Source: Penium margaritaceum
Lineage: Eukaryota; Streptophyta; Zygnematophyceae; Desmidiales; Peniaceae
DNA length: 50,936 nucleotides
NCBI GenBank assembly: GCA_023375785.1
Contig: SZWC01000100.1
Location: 376,060-426,995, forward strand
Direction of reading: 5' to 3'
The translations under genes were made by a program, and so were the position numbers. This document shows positions 1-11,483 of this stretch, one piece after another. Below the pieces are notes generated by a model. It had not been told where the DNA came from. It was given only the letters and a program-made list of their open reading frames with translations, and ran no database searches. How positions within the stretch are numbered: position 1 is the stretch's first letter; each line of letters opens with the position of its first letter.

Positions 1-27
1 GGGGGGGGGGGGGGGGGGGGGGGGGGG
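1..27. repeat. Homopolymer G run at the left edge
   Basis: The first 27 bases are all G, directly abutting the satellite. The window also ends in a C run. Such homopolymers at both extremities suggest scaffold ends where assembly stopped or read artefacts accumulated, rather than a biological element. Confidence 0.9.
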
Positions 28-2866
28 AGGCAATGGTTTGGAAACACTAGTTATCGACTAGCAAGTACAAATATCTTCATGAATTAGTGGCACCATGTGG
101 CTACCATGCACAATGATCAACCAAAGTATGCATATGTCACTGACTATGACTAAAGAAGTTTACTATGTGTGGCCAAGGTTGACAACCTACAATGCAAGTC
201 AGAAATGGTCAGAGGGGGAAACAATGGTTTGGGAATACTAGTGATCAACTAGGAAGTACAAAGACCTTCAATCAGTAGTGGCACGGTGTGCCTACCATGC
301 ACAATGACGAACCAAATTGGGCGTATGTCACTAACCATGACCAAAGAATTTCACTATGGGTGGTCAACGTTGACAACTCATAACACGAGTCACAAATGGT
401 TATAGGGGTACGTAATGATTCGGGAACACTAGGTATCGACTTGCAAGTACAACAACCTTCTATGAGTAGTGGCAGTGTGGCCACCTTGCACAATGACCAA
501 CCAAATTACGCATAGGTCACTGACCATGACCAAAGAATTCCACTATGTGTGGTCAACGTTGACAACTCTCAACATGAGTCACAAATGGTCAGAAGGAAAA
601 ACAATGATTTGGAAACACTAGGTATCGACTAGCAAGTACAAAGACCTTCGATTAGTTGTGGCATGGTGTGGCTACCGTGCATTGACCAACCAAAGTAGGC
701 ATATGTCACTTATCATTACCAAAGAATTTCACTATGTGTGGTCAACGTTGACAGCTTATAACACAAGACACAAATGGTAAGAGGGAGAGGCAATGGTTCG
801 GGAACAATAGTTATCAGCTAGCACTTACAATGATTTTCAGTAAGTAGTGGCACGGTTTGGCTTCCATGCACAATGACCAACCAAATTAGGCGTAATTCCC
901 TGACTATAACCAAAGCATTCACTATCTGTGGTCAACATTGACAACTCATAACAAGAGACAAAAATGGCCAAAGGGGGGGAAATGGTTTGGAAACACTAGG
1001 TATCATCTAGCAAGAACAAAGACCTTCAATAAGTAATGGCACAGTGTGACTACCATGCACAATAACCAACCAAAGCAGGCATATGCCACTTATCATGACC
1101 AGAGAATTTCACTATGTTTGGTCAATTTTAACAACTCACAACATGAGTCAAAAATGGTAAGAGGGGGGAAACAATGGTTTGGGAATACTAGGTGTTGTCT
1201 AGAAAGTACAAAGATCTTGAATAAGTAGTGGCATGGTGTGTCTACCATGCACAATGACCAACCAAAGTAGGCATATGTTATTGACCATGATCAAAGAATT
1301 TCACTATGGGTGGTCAACGTTCACAAGTCATAATAAAAGTCACGAATGATCAGAGGGGGAAACAATGTTTTGGGAATACAAGTAAGTACAAAGATCTTCA
1401 ATAAGTATTGGCACACCGTTACTACTATGCACAATGAATAACCAAAGTAGGCATGTGTCATTTATCATGATTCAAAGAATTTCACTATGAGGGGTCAACA
1501 TTGAAAACCCATAACATGAGTCACAAATGGTCAGATGGACAAATAATGGGTTAGGAAAGATAGGTATGCACTAGCAAGTACGAGGGCCTTCAATAATTAG
1601 TGGCATGGTATGGCTACCATGCACAATGACCAACAAAAGTAGGCAGATGTCACTGACCTTGACCAAATAATTTCACTATGGGTGGTCAACATTGACAACT
1701 TATAACGCGAGTCACAAATGGTCAAAGGGAGAAATAATGGTTTGGGAATACTACTTATTAACTAGCAAGTACAAAGACCTTCTATAAGTACTGGCATGGT
1801 ATGGCTACCATGCACAATGACAAACTAAAGTAGGCATAAGTCACTGATTATGACCAAATAATTTCACTACGTGTGACTAAAGTTGACAACTCATAATACA
1901 GGTCATTAATGGTAAGAGGGGAAAACAATGGTCTGAGAATACTAAATCTTGACTAGCAAGTACTAAAACCTTCAATAAATAGTGCCACGATGTGGCTACC
2001 ATGCACAATGACCAACCAAGGTAGGCATATGTCACTGATCATGACCAAGCTATATCACTATGTGTGGTCAATGTTGACAACTTATAATACAAGGCACAAA
2101 TGGCCAAAGGGGGAAACAATGGTCTGAGAATACTATTTATTGACTAGCAAGTACAAAGAACTTGCAAAAAAAGTGGCACATTGTGGCTACCATGCACAAT
2201 GACCAACCAAATTATGCATATGTTACTGACCACGACCAAAGAACTTCACCGTGTGTGGTCAACATTCAAACCCCATAACACGAGTCAGAAATGATAAGAG
2301 GGGAAACCAATGGTACGGTGTGGTTACCAAACTAGGTATCGTCTAGCAAGTATGGAGAACTTCAATAAGTAGTGGCACGGTGTGGTTACCATGCACAATA
2401 AAAAACCAAAGTAGGCATATGTTTCTGAATACAACCGCAGTATTTCACTTTATGTGGTCCAAAGCTGACCACATAAAGTGAAACCACCATCTGTATAACC
2501 ATAAAAGGTCATAAAATGAGTCACAAATGGTCAGAGGGGGCAACAATGGTTTGGGAATGCTATTTATAAACTAAAAAATACAAAGACCTTCAATAAGAAA
2601 TGGCACGGTGTTGCTACCTTGCACAATGACCAACCGATTCAGTCATATATCACTGACCATGACCTAAGAACTTCACTGTGTGGCCAATGTTGACAACTCA
2701 TAACATGAGTCACAAATGGTCAGATGAGGAATCAATGGTTTGAAAATACTATGTATCAACTAGCAAGTACAAATACCTTCAATAAGTAGTGGCATGGTGT
2801 AGCTACCATGTACACTGACCAACCAAAGTAGGCATATGTCATTGACCATGACGAAATAACTTCACT
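28..2866 (+). repeat. Diverged ~190-bp satellite array
   Basis: A tandem array of about 15 units. The anchor AATGGTTTGGGAA and its variants recur near 32, 223, 414, 603, 792 and 981, giving a period of 189-191 bp. Other conserved blocks are ACCATGCACAATGACCAACC, AGTAGGCATATGTCACTGA and GTGGTCAACGTTGACAACTC. Neighbouring units differ at many positions and carry small indels, so this is an old array that is not being homogenised. No credible gene lies in it. A second block on the opposite strand lies at 21918-22610. It is cut off at 2866 by copia sequence. Confidence 0.93.
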
Positions 2867-5418
2867 ATGGCAGGGCATAAATGGGAGCAAACTATGCCAT
2901 ATTTGCCTCATTCAAATGGCGTGGCAGAGCGGGCAAATCCAACGCTGCTGAACATGGTATGGACCATGTTGGTGGATGCGGAATTGCCGCGAAGCTTCTG
3001 GGTGGAAGTTGTGCGTACGGCGAGCTACACCATCAACCTCACTCTTACAGCAGTGCTGAAGAGGAGGAGCGGCTGGAAGACGCCGCAGGAGGTTTGGAGC
3101 GGGTGCAAGCCAAGCGTAGCACACCTGAAAGTGTTCGGGTGCAAGCTTCACGCGATGGTGCAGGCTCCGCAAAGGCGCGACAACAAGCTGGAGCCGCGGG
3201 CAAATTCGTATCTCTTCCTTGGCTATGAGAGCGTGCATAAGGCATACAGGCTCTACGACATGCGCGAGGAGGAGGTAATCCGCAGCCAAGACATGGAGTT
3301 CAATGAGTAGCAGAGCTACATCAGCAGCAACGACGTGGGTGTGGTGGACTCCCCAAAGACGGGAAAGTGGTTCCAGCTCCTTGACTACGAGAAGGAACCG
3401 GTGAACGCCGCAGTTGAGGATGCAGCATCAGAGCGCGAAGGTGCATCAGCGGTGGTAGCCGACGTGAAGGACTTTGATGATGATCAAGCTGATAAGGAGA
3501 TCCACCGGAAGGATCCAACGGATGAGGCACTCAGGGTGCCAAGGCGCGCACTCCCGGCAGAATGTGCATCGGGCGTAGGTGGGAAATCCACCGGCCGTGC
3601 CGGTCGCTCAGGTGATGTTTCGCCATAGCGGGAGAGATTCTTGGGGAGGCGTCCGGTTGTTGATTCACCGGAGTGTACTGAGTCAAAGGAATCACAGCAG
3701 AGCGACGATGTGCCGCCAAAAGTACCGCGCCATGGCGAGAGGCAGCGAAAAGCGGGAGAGCGCTTCAACACAAGCACCGGTCGATGGATCGGCATGACGC
3801 GGTGCATGCTGACTGCATCAACGGAGCCGAGTATCGTACAAGAGGCACTTGCACGGCCCGAAGGGGATCAATGGGATGCAGCCATCAAATCGGAGCTGGC
3901 GTCCATCATGGAAAACGACACGTGGGAGCTGGTTGACAGGCCGAAAGATGCCAAGGTCATCGGCTCAAAGTGAGTCTTCAAGACCAAGTTCATAAAGGAA
4001 GGTGTGGTTAACAAATACAAGGCACGGCTGGTGACAAAGGGATACGTATAGCGTAAGGGCGAGCACTACGATGAGACGCTCGCTCACGTTGCCAAGTTCA
4101 CAAGCATCCGGGCAATCCTTGAGTGGCGGCCGCGAAGGACATGGAGCTCCACCAAATGGACGTAAAGACGGCCTTCTTCAACGGCATCATAGACAAAGAG
4201 ATGTACATGGAGGTGCCGGAGGGGGTGGAGGCACCGGATGGCAAGGTGTGTAAGCTTCGGAAGTCCTTGTACGGGCTAAGATAATCACCTAGGTGCTGGT
4301 ACCAACAGATGGACAGCTTCATGGCACAACTCGGCTTCAAGCGCTGTGAGGCGGATCACAGCATGTATGTACGGCGCAACAAAGAACTCCATCAGATCGT
4401 TGCATTCTACGTGGACGACCTGATTTTTTGCTCAATGGAACTGTCGAGCCTACAGCGGCTGAAAGAGCAGCTGAGCAGCAGATTCTAGATGTCGAACATG
4501 GGGGAGCTGGAGTACTACCTCAGGGTGAGCATCACGCGAAACCGGAGGACGCGCATGCTTCAGCTGGGACAAGCCAAATACGTGGCCGAGGTGCCAATGC
4601 GGTACAACATGGAGGACTGCAAACCAGTTGGCAGTCTGGTCTCCATGACCTATGAACTGAGTATAGTAATGGTGCCACAAACAAAAGAAGAGCGGGAGGA
4701 TATGGCAGGAGTGTCCTACCAATCAGCGGTGGGTAGCCTCATGTATGCCATGGTGGCGACTCGACCAGACCTGGCCTATGTGGTGGGCCAAGTGAGCAGG
4801 TATGTGGCCGATCCAAGGCCACTACACTGGCAGGCGGTCAAGCGCATCCTCCGCTACTTGCAGGCAACGCAGCATGCGCGCATGAGGTTCGACAACAAGG
4901 GGCGGGCGGACCCTTTGTGTGTTGTCTGCTACACGGACGCAGACTACGCTGGCGAGGTGGACAAGCGGATGTCCACATCCGGCTACATGTTCTTCCTCCC
5001 TGGTGCAGCGGTCTCGTGGTACAGCAGAAAGCACGACTGCATTGCCACCTCCACAATGGAAGCAGAGTACATCGCGCTCGCCGAGGCGGTCAAGGAGGCG
5101 GTGTGGCTCCGCAAGTTGCTGGGGGAGTTGGGCGTGCCGCAGCATGAGCCTACGGTGGTGCAAGAGGACAACACTGGCTCAATCTCGCTGACCAACAACC
5201 TGACGCAGCACAGGAGGATGAAGCATATTTGCGTGCGTTATCACTACGCATGGGACATGGTTGAAAAGGGGTAAGTGGTGCTGCAGCACTGCAGCACGCA
5301 CAACATGCTTGCGGATTGCTGGACCAAAGCGCAACCCATCAACAGGCACGCATTGAGCGTGGCCGGACTTGGGATGACCAGCTATGATGGGCTCGAGGGC
5401 GTAGCGGAAGATGAGTAA
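2867..5418 (+). pseudogene. Copia pol pseudogene (integrase C-part, RT, RNase H)
   Basis: Recognisable in order are the integrase end with the catalytic-Glu context (SNGVAERANPTLL), the GYES...AYRLYD region, the reverse transcriptase (HQMDVKTAFFNG, then YVDD at 4408-4419) and the RNase H (YTDADYAGEVDKR, TMEAEYIALAEA). The frame is broken by TAG 3308, TAG 3626, TGA 3971 (Trp in the intact copy), TAG 4049, a one-base deletion near 4122 that shifts the frame, TAA 4282, TAG 4486 and TAA 5272. Comparison with the younger copy puts Gln at 3308, 4282 and 5272. The longest surviving stretch is 4489-5274, late RT to RNase H. It cannot make a working polyprotein. Confidence 0.9.
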
Positions 5419-5461
5419 GAGCAAGCAAGAGCAGCAGACATGGCAGGTGCAAGAGGGAGAA
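2867..5461 (+). mobile_element. Truncated Ty1/copia retrotransposon, decayed copy
   Basis: Copia sequence begins abruptly inside a satellite unit at about 2866, part-way through the integrase core. It runs through the polyprotein's RNase H end (stop 5416-5418) to a purine tract near 5450-5461. The 5' LTR, primer site, gag, protease and N-terminal integrase are absent. The protein aligns along its length with the complete element at 10639-16718, so both belong to one family, and this copy is clearly older. The sequence after the purine tract starts TGTTGAAGATTGCCCC, a plausible 3' LTR start, but it does not match the younger element's LTR beyond the first bases. Confidence 0.85.
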
Positions 5462-6370
5462 TGTTGAAGATTGCCCCTTTGCATGCCCAAGTGCGGTGCC
5501 GGGAGGAGCCAACGAGCCGCCAGAGAGAGGAAATTCCTTGTCGACAAATCTGGCGACTTGATGGTTGCTTGGATCCTAAAATGAAGGATTGCCCCTAAAA
5601 TTTGACGAGTTGCTGAATCCGGTGGAAGTTGTTTCACTGGAATCGGACTTGTAACGAGGGAGATATGGTCTTCCAAAACTGGGGTGTGCGCGGCGGCTCT
5701 GAGAGCCGGCCGCGGTTCGATTTCCAGTGAACAATTGACCGAAACGAGTAATAAAATGCCATCTGGGGATTTTGCTCTGGAACATCTGCCGAGGCGTCCG
5801 GTGGATGATCCGCCGGATTTCAGGAGTGCAGTTTGTTACTGGATGATCCGCCGAAACTCAGAAGTACAGTTTGTTACTCAGGGACAGTCTAAATTCCGAC
5901 TGGAGGTCCGCAAAGAGGTTTCGACCCACATCAATCCCCATTACCAAACTCGATGATTAAGTCATCAAAACAGACCCCAAAGGCGTGAGGGGCGCCGCCA
6001 CTACGCGTAGAGACATCTGACCCTCCAAAATGGCATTTTGATGGGTCCTTGATGTGTCAGGGCGCCTCGGCGGGCGACGTGGTGCGCGCCGCCGACTGAG
6101 CGGCTGATTTGGGGTGCTGCGCTTTGGCTGACGTAGCGGGAGCTACAGTGATCCGAACCGCGCACGGTGTGGTGCGTTGGAGAGCTCATGACTAGCCCTA
6201 CAAATGTTGAGATGATTTCCATGTTCAAAAACTAATTCAGAATTGGGTTATTCCCTTCGCAAATGTGACTGTCTCACATTTGTCTTCAACTGCCAGAAAC
6301 ATAGCATGAGGTGACCAGAAAGCTCATGCTTAGACTCAGAACCACCCGCACAAAACATAGCCTTGAGCAC
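5462..6370. other. Old interspersed DNA, probable LTR remnant
   Basis: This follows the purine tract of the decayed copia and may start with its 3' LTR (TGTTGAAG at 5462), but no matching 5' copy exists here to fix the end. A local direct duplication of about 43 bp (GATGATCCGCCG...CAGTTTGTTACT) lies near 5802-5882. Open frames are short, and I recognise no protein, RNA gene or terminator. Confidence 0.5.
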
Positions 6371-6771
6371 TGAAGACCCTTTGGGCCACATTGGAACTGC
6401 ACCCCGGTTTCTGACATCTTCATAGTCTGGAATGGGGCGATGTGGCGAGCAAAGGTGTTCGTATTGTCCAGTGAGGAGTTGCACCATGTTGTACTGGTTG
6501 ATCGGGGTTTGGTGTGCCAGGATGAGCACTTGGTGTTCCCAACCAGTGACACTACTTCCATCTTTCGCAAGTACATCACACGTCTCCCAGGATATAGCCA
6601 TGTGCAGAGGTGAGAGAACGGGTGTGGAGAAAAGGAAGGCACTGCCACTGTGCCAATCACAGGAGAGGCTCTGCCACAGCTGATCTTCTATGTCCTTGTA
6701 GGACGGCTAAGAAGCTTCCTTGTCCAAGGTCAGGTCCTATGGAGTGACGGCTTGTTCCGCTCGTTGGCTTG
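6371..6771 (+). pseudogene. Unidentified decayed coding frame
   Basis: One plus-strand frame reads through about 130 codons with a single in-frame TGA (about 6616-6618) and then a terminal TGA near 6769-6771. Stretches such as DIFIVWNGAMWRAKVFVLSS, LVDRGLVCQDEHLVFPTSD and FRKYITRLPGYSHVQ look like ordinary globular protein rather than translated repeat. There is no initiating ATG at the start, so this is a fragment. I do not recognise the family. It sits inside retroelement-rich DNA, so an old element ORF is the likeliest source. Overlapping open frames on the minus strand make the call uncertain. Confidence 0.3.
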
Positions 6772-8046
6772 AGCGATGAGCAGAAGGGTGAGCGGTGTCT
6801 GATACACCGGAAGCGGAGTCTTGGAGTTGCAACTTCGACTTGGCCTGAGATGAGGGATGAATAGAGACTGTTGCGAGGAGAGGGAGTAGGTGCTGCTGCT
6901 GGAGGTGTTGAGGAGGAAGTGTTGCTGTTGCGAGACTGAAACTAGTGGGTGCAAGGGTGGAGCTTTGTGCCAAGCGGAGAACGATGCGGAGGCAGAGGAG
7001 CAGAAGATCACAGAGTGAACGTAGGGGCAAAACCATGTGTGCTGCAGAACGACATGGAAGGTTTGGCGTGGGTGCAGATTGTTGCAAAATGGGCGATGCA
7101 ACCGGGCAGATCCGTGTGCCGAGCAGATGAAAGTGGATGATGGTGGAGGAGCGATTGATGGCAGAGTAGGCGCAGGGGCAAAACCACGTGCGCTGCAAAC
7201 TAGGGGAATAGAATGTGGCAAGGGGAAGGCGAAAGCCAACGCGCCGCGAGAAATCTGTTGCTGGAGTGAGTACAGGCTGCTATGAAGTGGACAGCTAGCT
7301 CGTGCAGATCCTTTGCTGGCCACAGATGCGGATGATTGCTGATGAGAAGGCACAAACTGATGACAACGAAGTGGGCACGGGGGCAAACCCACATGTGCTG
7401 CGGAAGTTTCAACGTGGGCGTAGATTGTCACAAAACAAGTGATGTGAATGGGCGGATCCTTGTGCCGAGCGGAGAGCAATGCGGAGAGCGGAGGAACGAT
7501 TGATGATTGAGTGGGCACAGGGGCAGAACCAAGTATGCTACGAGGCAAAGCTGATTATGATGAGGATGAACTTGATGCGAAGACGGCTTATTGAGGCAGG
7601 GGAAGCTGAGACAAGGCTGATGCCAGGATGGACTGAAGGAAATGATGAATGCAAGCGGAAGATGAAGAGAACGTGCGGAAACTGTTGGCGAAGAGGATGA
7701 GGAGGATGACGATGATGCAGCGAGAGCAATGGAGAAGCGATGGCAATAGCTAGATACTGGAGCGATAAAGGAGGCAGAGGACGATGAAGGAAGCAGCAGT
7801 GGATGCGGGCGAGGCAACCAGTTCCTCGGTTCTCAGGAGAGTGACGGCTTGTTCCCCAGTTGGCCCGAGACCAACGGGTAGGAAGACAGGTGGTGTCCGA
7901 TATCCTGACAACAAGAGGAAGTCGGCTGAATCAAGGCAAGTTGTGAGGTAGGCAGTGATGCCGGTCCGTGGATCAGGAGAGTGGTGGCTTGTTCTCCATT
8001 TGGCCCGAGACCAACGGGTAGGAAGACTGGAGGTGTCCGATATCCT
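6743..8046 (+). repeat. Three dispersed copies of a ~75-bp motif
   Basis: Two close copies begin near 7832 and 7972 (about 140 bp apart), sharing GGCCCGAGACCAACGGGTAG and GGTGTCCGATATCCT. A more diverged third copy begins near 6743 with GAGTGACGGCTTGTTCC. The rest of the stretch is purine-rich on this strand and encodes only low-complexity Ser/Pro/Leu frames on the minus strand. It probably belongs to the inside of the minus-strand LTR element whose LTR is at 8549-9167. Confidence 0.6.
7070..7325 (-). repeat. Dispersed repeat, copy A
   Basis: The reverse complement of this stretch matches about 39385-39640 on the plus strand. Shared blocks include CTGCACGAGCTAGCTG, CAGATTTCTC, CTTCCCCTTGCC and CACACGGATC, in the same order and with similar spacing. 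Identity is clearly above chance but with many substitutions. This shows an old interspersed family present at least twice in the window. Confidence 0.7.
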
Positions 8047-8533
8047 GGTGGCAGAAGGCAAACTGCTGTTGCTGACGGCGAGTAGAGGCGGTGCGAGAGG
8101 ACGGCTTGAGACAATGAGTGTGCGAGAGCTGAGGTAGATAAGGCGGATGGAACAGATGAGGCTGATGAAGAGGATGAGGAAGGCAGAGATTCTTGCGGAG
8201 GTTGAGATGATGGGGAGCAGCAGGTGGCGGACGGTAGGAAACTTCAAGGAAGATGACGGCAGATGGCGGCTCGAGAGCTGCTTGCGGCTGTTTCTAACGA
8301 CCAGTCACCAATTGTCGGCCGCGGGTGCGGGATGGGCGCAGGGCTTTCTCAGGATGACGAGACGTTTCTTCAGCGCAAGGAGCACTTCAAGTGGTACTGC
8401 TGATGTCAGCTACAGGCAAAGCGGAGAGGCGCAAAGTGGCGATGGCAGCGACAGAGGAATGCAGATCAGAGAAGAAAAGTAATGGCAGTGGTAGAGGGAT
8501 GACTGGGTCACGGGGCACCAGGTGATGTTGCCT

Positions 8534-8548
8534 GATTCTTTGATACCA
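8534..8548 (-). other. Primer-binding site (initiator tRNA-Met 3' end), minus strand
   Basis: Read on the minus strand, the sequence next to the LTR is TGGTATCAAAGAATC. This is the common plant LTR-element primer site TGGTATCAGAG with one change. It directly abuts the terminal CA of the minus-strand LTR at 8549-9167, which fixes the element's orientation. Confidence 0.65.
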
Positions 8549-9167
8549 TGTCAAAAGAATGCAAGCGTGAGGACGGCAATAGCAGAAGCAAGCAGAAGCA
8601 ACGGAAGGTACACAACTGCTTCACTACAATGACAGAAGCAGAAAGGTATAAGCGGTTCCAAGGAGCTAGTCGTAGAGCTTGAGGAAGGTCAAGGTACCGA
8701 GGATGCGAGGTAGATAGAAGCTAGTGAGAGAGAGCAAGGGCGAAGTGAGTGATGGGTTGGAAGGTGCTTGAGCGAAGGAGCAAGAGTGACGGAGTGAAGA
8801 GCTGTAAGGTGAGAGTAGTTGGCAAAGTCAGGGTGGGCGAGGTGCAAGCAGAGCGAAGAAACAACGGCAAAGCCGTGGAACCAAAAGGGAGCAAGATGAG
8901 TAGAACTCTTCTGCTTAACAGCGAGGGAATGAACATCCTCAGTACATATGGACAAAACAGGACAAAAGTTCCTATGCAACGGCTACTTCTCGCTAGCCGA
9001 ATGCGGGTGACACATGTCACTTTATTAGGGGATCTCTTGACCATTTGGTCTCGACGGGTAGTCTTCCGAGAGTTGTTGGTCAAGTTGGTTTGGCCAAGAA
9101 CCTCAACCTTTATTGAGAGCTCAGATAATTTCCGAGGGGTCTGCCTTGTCAGATTCTAATTCCAACA
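8549..9167 (-). mobile_element. LTR of a minus-strand retrotransposon
   Basis: On the minus strand the sequence begins TGTTGGAATTAGAATC and ends ...TCTTTTGACA (TG...CA, 619 bp), followed at once by a tRNA primer site. The element body would therefore extend leftward through about 6.7-8.5 kb, where the minus strand carries long Ser/Pro/Leu-rich open frames with no recognisable gag or pol. No second copy of this LTR is seen to the left, so the element looks 3'-truncated or decayed. Its outer end lies only 7 bp from the start of the minisatellite at 9175. Confidence 0.65.
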
Positions 9168-9174
9168 ACATATG

Positions 9175-10638
9175 CTTTCTCTGGCTTGCTCCACCTTTCT
9201 TCATCCAACTTTCTCTGGCTTGATCCACCTTTCTCTGGCTTGCTCCTCCTTTCCCTGGCTTGCTCCACCGTTCTCTGGCTTGCTCCACATTTCTCAAGCT
9301 CACTCCACCGTTCTCTTACTTGCTCCACCTTTCTCTGGCTTGCTCCACCTTCCTCTTGCTTGCTCCACCTTTCTCTGGCTTGCTCCACCGTTCTCTGGCT
9401 TGCTCCACCTTTGTCTGGCTTTCTCCAGTGTTCTTTGGCTTGCTCCACCTTTCTCTGGCTTGCTCCACCTTTCCCTGGATTACTCCACGTTTCTCTGGCC
9501 AGCTCTACCTTTCTCTGGCTTGCTCCACCTTTCCCTCTCTTGCTCCACCTTTCTCTAGAAGGCACAACTTTTCTCTGGCTTACTCCACCTTTCTCTGGCT
9601 TGCTCCACCTTTCTCTGGCTTGCTCCACATTTCCATGGCTTGCTCCACCTTTCTCTGGTTAGCTCCACCTTTCTCTGGCTTGCTCCACCTTTCTCTAGCT
9701 TGCTCCAACTTTCTCTAGCCTACTCCACCTTTCTCTGGCTTGCTCCACCGTTCTGTGGCTTGCTCCACCTTTCTCTGGGTTGCTCCACCTTTCCCTGGCT
9801 TGGTCCACCTTTCTCTGTCTTCCTGCACCTTTCTCTGGCTTCCTCCACCTTTCCCAAGCTTGCTCCACATTTCTATGGCTTGCTCCACCGTTCCCTGGCT
9901 TGTTCCACTATTCTCTGGCTTGCTCCACCTTTTTCTGGCTTCCTCTACCTTTCCCTTGCTTGCTCCACCTTTTTCTTGCTTGCTCCACCTGCCTCTGGCT
10001 TGCTCCTCCTTTCTCTGGCTTGCTCCACCTTTATCTGGCTTGATCCACCTTTCTCTGGCTTGCTCCACCTTTTGCTGGCTTGCTCCACCTTTCTCTAGCG
10101 AGCTCCACCATGCTCTGGCTTGCGCCACCTTTCTCTAGCTTGCTCCACCATTCTCTAGCTTGCTCCACCTTTCTTTGGCTTGCTCCACCTTTGCCTGGTT
10201 TGCTCCACCTTTCTCTGGCTTGCTCCACCTTTCTCTTGCTTGCTCCACCTTTCCCTGGCTTGCTCCACCTTCTCTCTGGCTTGCTCCACCGTTCTCTAGC
10301 TTGCTCCCCCTTTCTCTGACTTGCTCCACCTTTCTCTCGCTTGCTCCAACTTTCTCTAGCCTACTCCACCTTTCTCTGGCTTGCTCCACCTTTCTCTTGC
10401 TTGCTCCACCTTTCCCTGGCTTGCTCCACCTTCTCTCTGGCTTGCTCCACCTTTCTTTGGCTTGCTCCACCGTTCTCTGAATTGCTCCACCTTTCTCTAG
10501 CTTGCTCCACCTTTCCCTGACTTGCTCCACCTTTCCCTAGCTTGCTCCACCTTTCTCTGGCCTGCTGCACCGTTCTCTGGCTTGTCCAAACGTTTCATGC
10601 TTGCTCCAACATTCTCTAGCTTGCTCCCCCCTTTATCT
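9175..10638 (-). repeat. 20-bp minisatellite, block 1
   Basis: Tandem 20-bp units, on the minus strand GAGAAAGGTGGAGCAAGCCA. Many units vary at single positions, most often GAGAA followed by A, C or T and then GG. The first units (GGCTTGCTCCACCTTTCTTC and following) are nearly identical to the start of block 6 at 22611. The block ends in the target duplication TATCT where the copia element entered. No unit contains a stop codon in any frame, so long open frames run along both strands; these are not genes. Confidence 0.96.
10634..10638 (+). other. Target-site duplication TATCT, left
   Basis: The 5 bp just before the 5' LTR are TATCT, and the same 5 bp follow the 3' LTR at 16719-16723. A 5-bp duplication is normal for copia integration and proves both outer LTR ends belong to one insertion event. 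Confidence 0.93.
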
Positions 10639-11357
10639 TGTTAAAAGTGCCACTGCCATGGATGCCGTTTGCCGTTTTCCTGGTTCGACCAACGGGGAGT
10701 GGTTGGATGTCTTATCTGATTGCAGATTTGAACTCCTTACGTTTTGCCATGCAGGTTTGAGCTTTCAGTTGCTCGATTTGGTTGAGAATTCAGAAAGTTA
10801 GCCCCATCCGAAGTTCGGGTGATAGGTGGGTGGAATCTGGGTTCCGTCATTGGTGACGGATTAATTCCACCACCAGTGATCCGAGCTCGACTTCAATGAG
10901 CTCCAAGGGCACATGGGCCATGAACAAAAGGGATGTGGATGGTCTTCCGGACCAGGGCGAGCTTCCCCCCACGTTGGGATGACAGGAAGGGCGCTTCGAC
11001 AGGCCACCGTTGAAGCGCCTCCCGTCATTCCCGTTCGTGGGTATGGTGGGCGGCTCGGCTCCACCATGGCTTACTCTAACGGCCGTAGTAGGGGCTCTAC
11101 TGCTCCGTTTTGGGCATGCTTGGATGCGTTGGAAAGCTTGGATCACAGGCTATAAGAATCTGATATAATCTCACCAAAATAACTAACCATTGATGATTCT
11201 CAGCCTTTCTCAGTTTCCACAATCTGTATTCTGCCTGAATTCTGCTCACTTGGTGTTGTGGCGACCCAAAGCACACACCTCCCTTGGAAGTCTCTTTGCA
11301 CTAAGCAGCCGTGGACACTCAGGCAGTTCAGGGAACGCCAGGACAGCATTCTTGACA
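10639..11357 (+). repeat. Copia 5' LTR (719 bp)
   Basis: Starts TGTTAAAAGTGCC and ends ...CATTCTTGACA. Its end is fixed by comparison with the 3' LTR, where similarity stops at the same TGACA before TATCT. It carries the inner segment (CCACCACCAGTGATCCGAGC and so on) that occurs twice around the N in the 3' LTR. Confidence 0.92.
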
Positions 11358-11359
11358 AA

Positions 11360-11374
11360 GGGTTATGGGCCCAC
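11360..11374 (+). other. Copia primer-binding site, half initiator tRNA-Met
   Basis: GGGTTATGGGCCCAC, two bases after the LTR, is exactly complementary to GTGGGCCCATAACCC, the anticodon arm of plant initiator tRNA-Met. Drosophila copia is known to prime from an internally cleaved initiator tRNA-Met fragment using the same GGTTATGGGCCCA motif. The canonical 3'-end site TGGTATCAGAG is absent from this position. Confidence 0.85.
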
Positions 11375-11483
11375 AGCTCTGACCGGCCTACTAAGACGTT
11401 CACGGCTTCCGCAAACGCACGGGAGTGTCGCTCTGGGCGACTTCGCCGTTGCACGTTGAGACTGTACATTGCAGAAGTTCAAC

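Noticed and set aside
3335..3628. Independent small gene between the copia fragments
   Set aside because: It lies in the same frame as the flanking copia pol and corresponds to the variable integrase-RT linker; it is part of the decayed polyprotein.
6730..7548. 272-codon minus-strand Ser/Pro/Leu-rich protein
   Set aside because: Composition follows the purine-rich plus strand, part of it is a dispersed repeat found again at 39.4 kb, and no domain is recognisable. It is better explained as retroelement interior.
9172..10638. Many overlapping open frames of 60-160 codons on both strands, Leu/Phe-rich or Glu/Lys/Arg-rich
   Set aside because: The 20-bp unit has no stop codon in any frame, so every frame gives a 20-residue repeat. 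There is no start context, codon bias or homology. The same applies to all other blocks of the array up to 42718.
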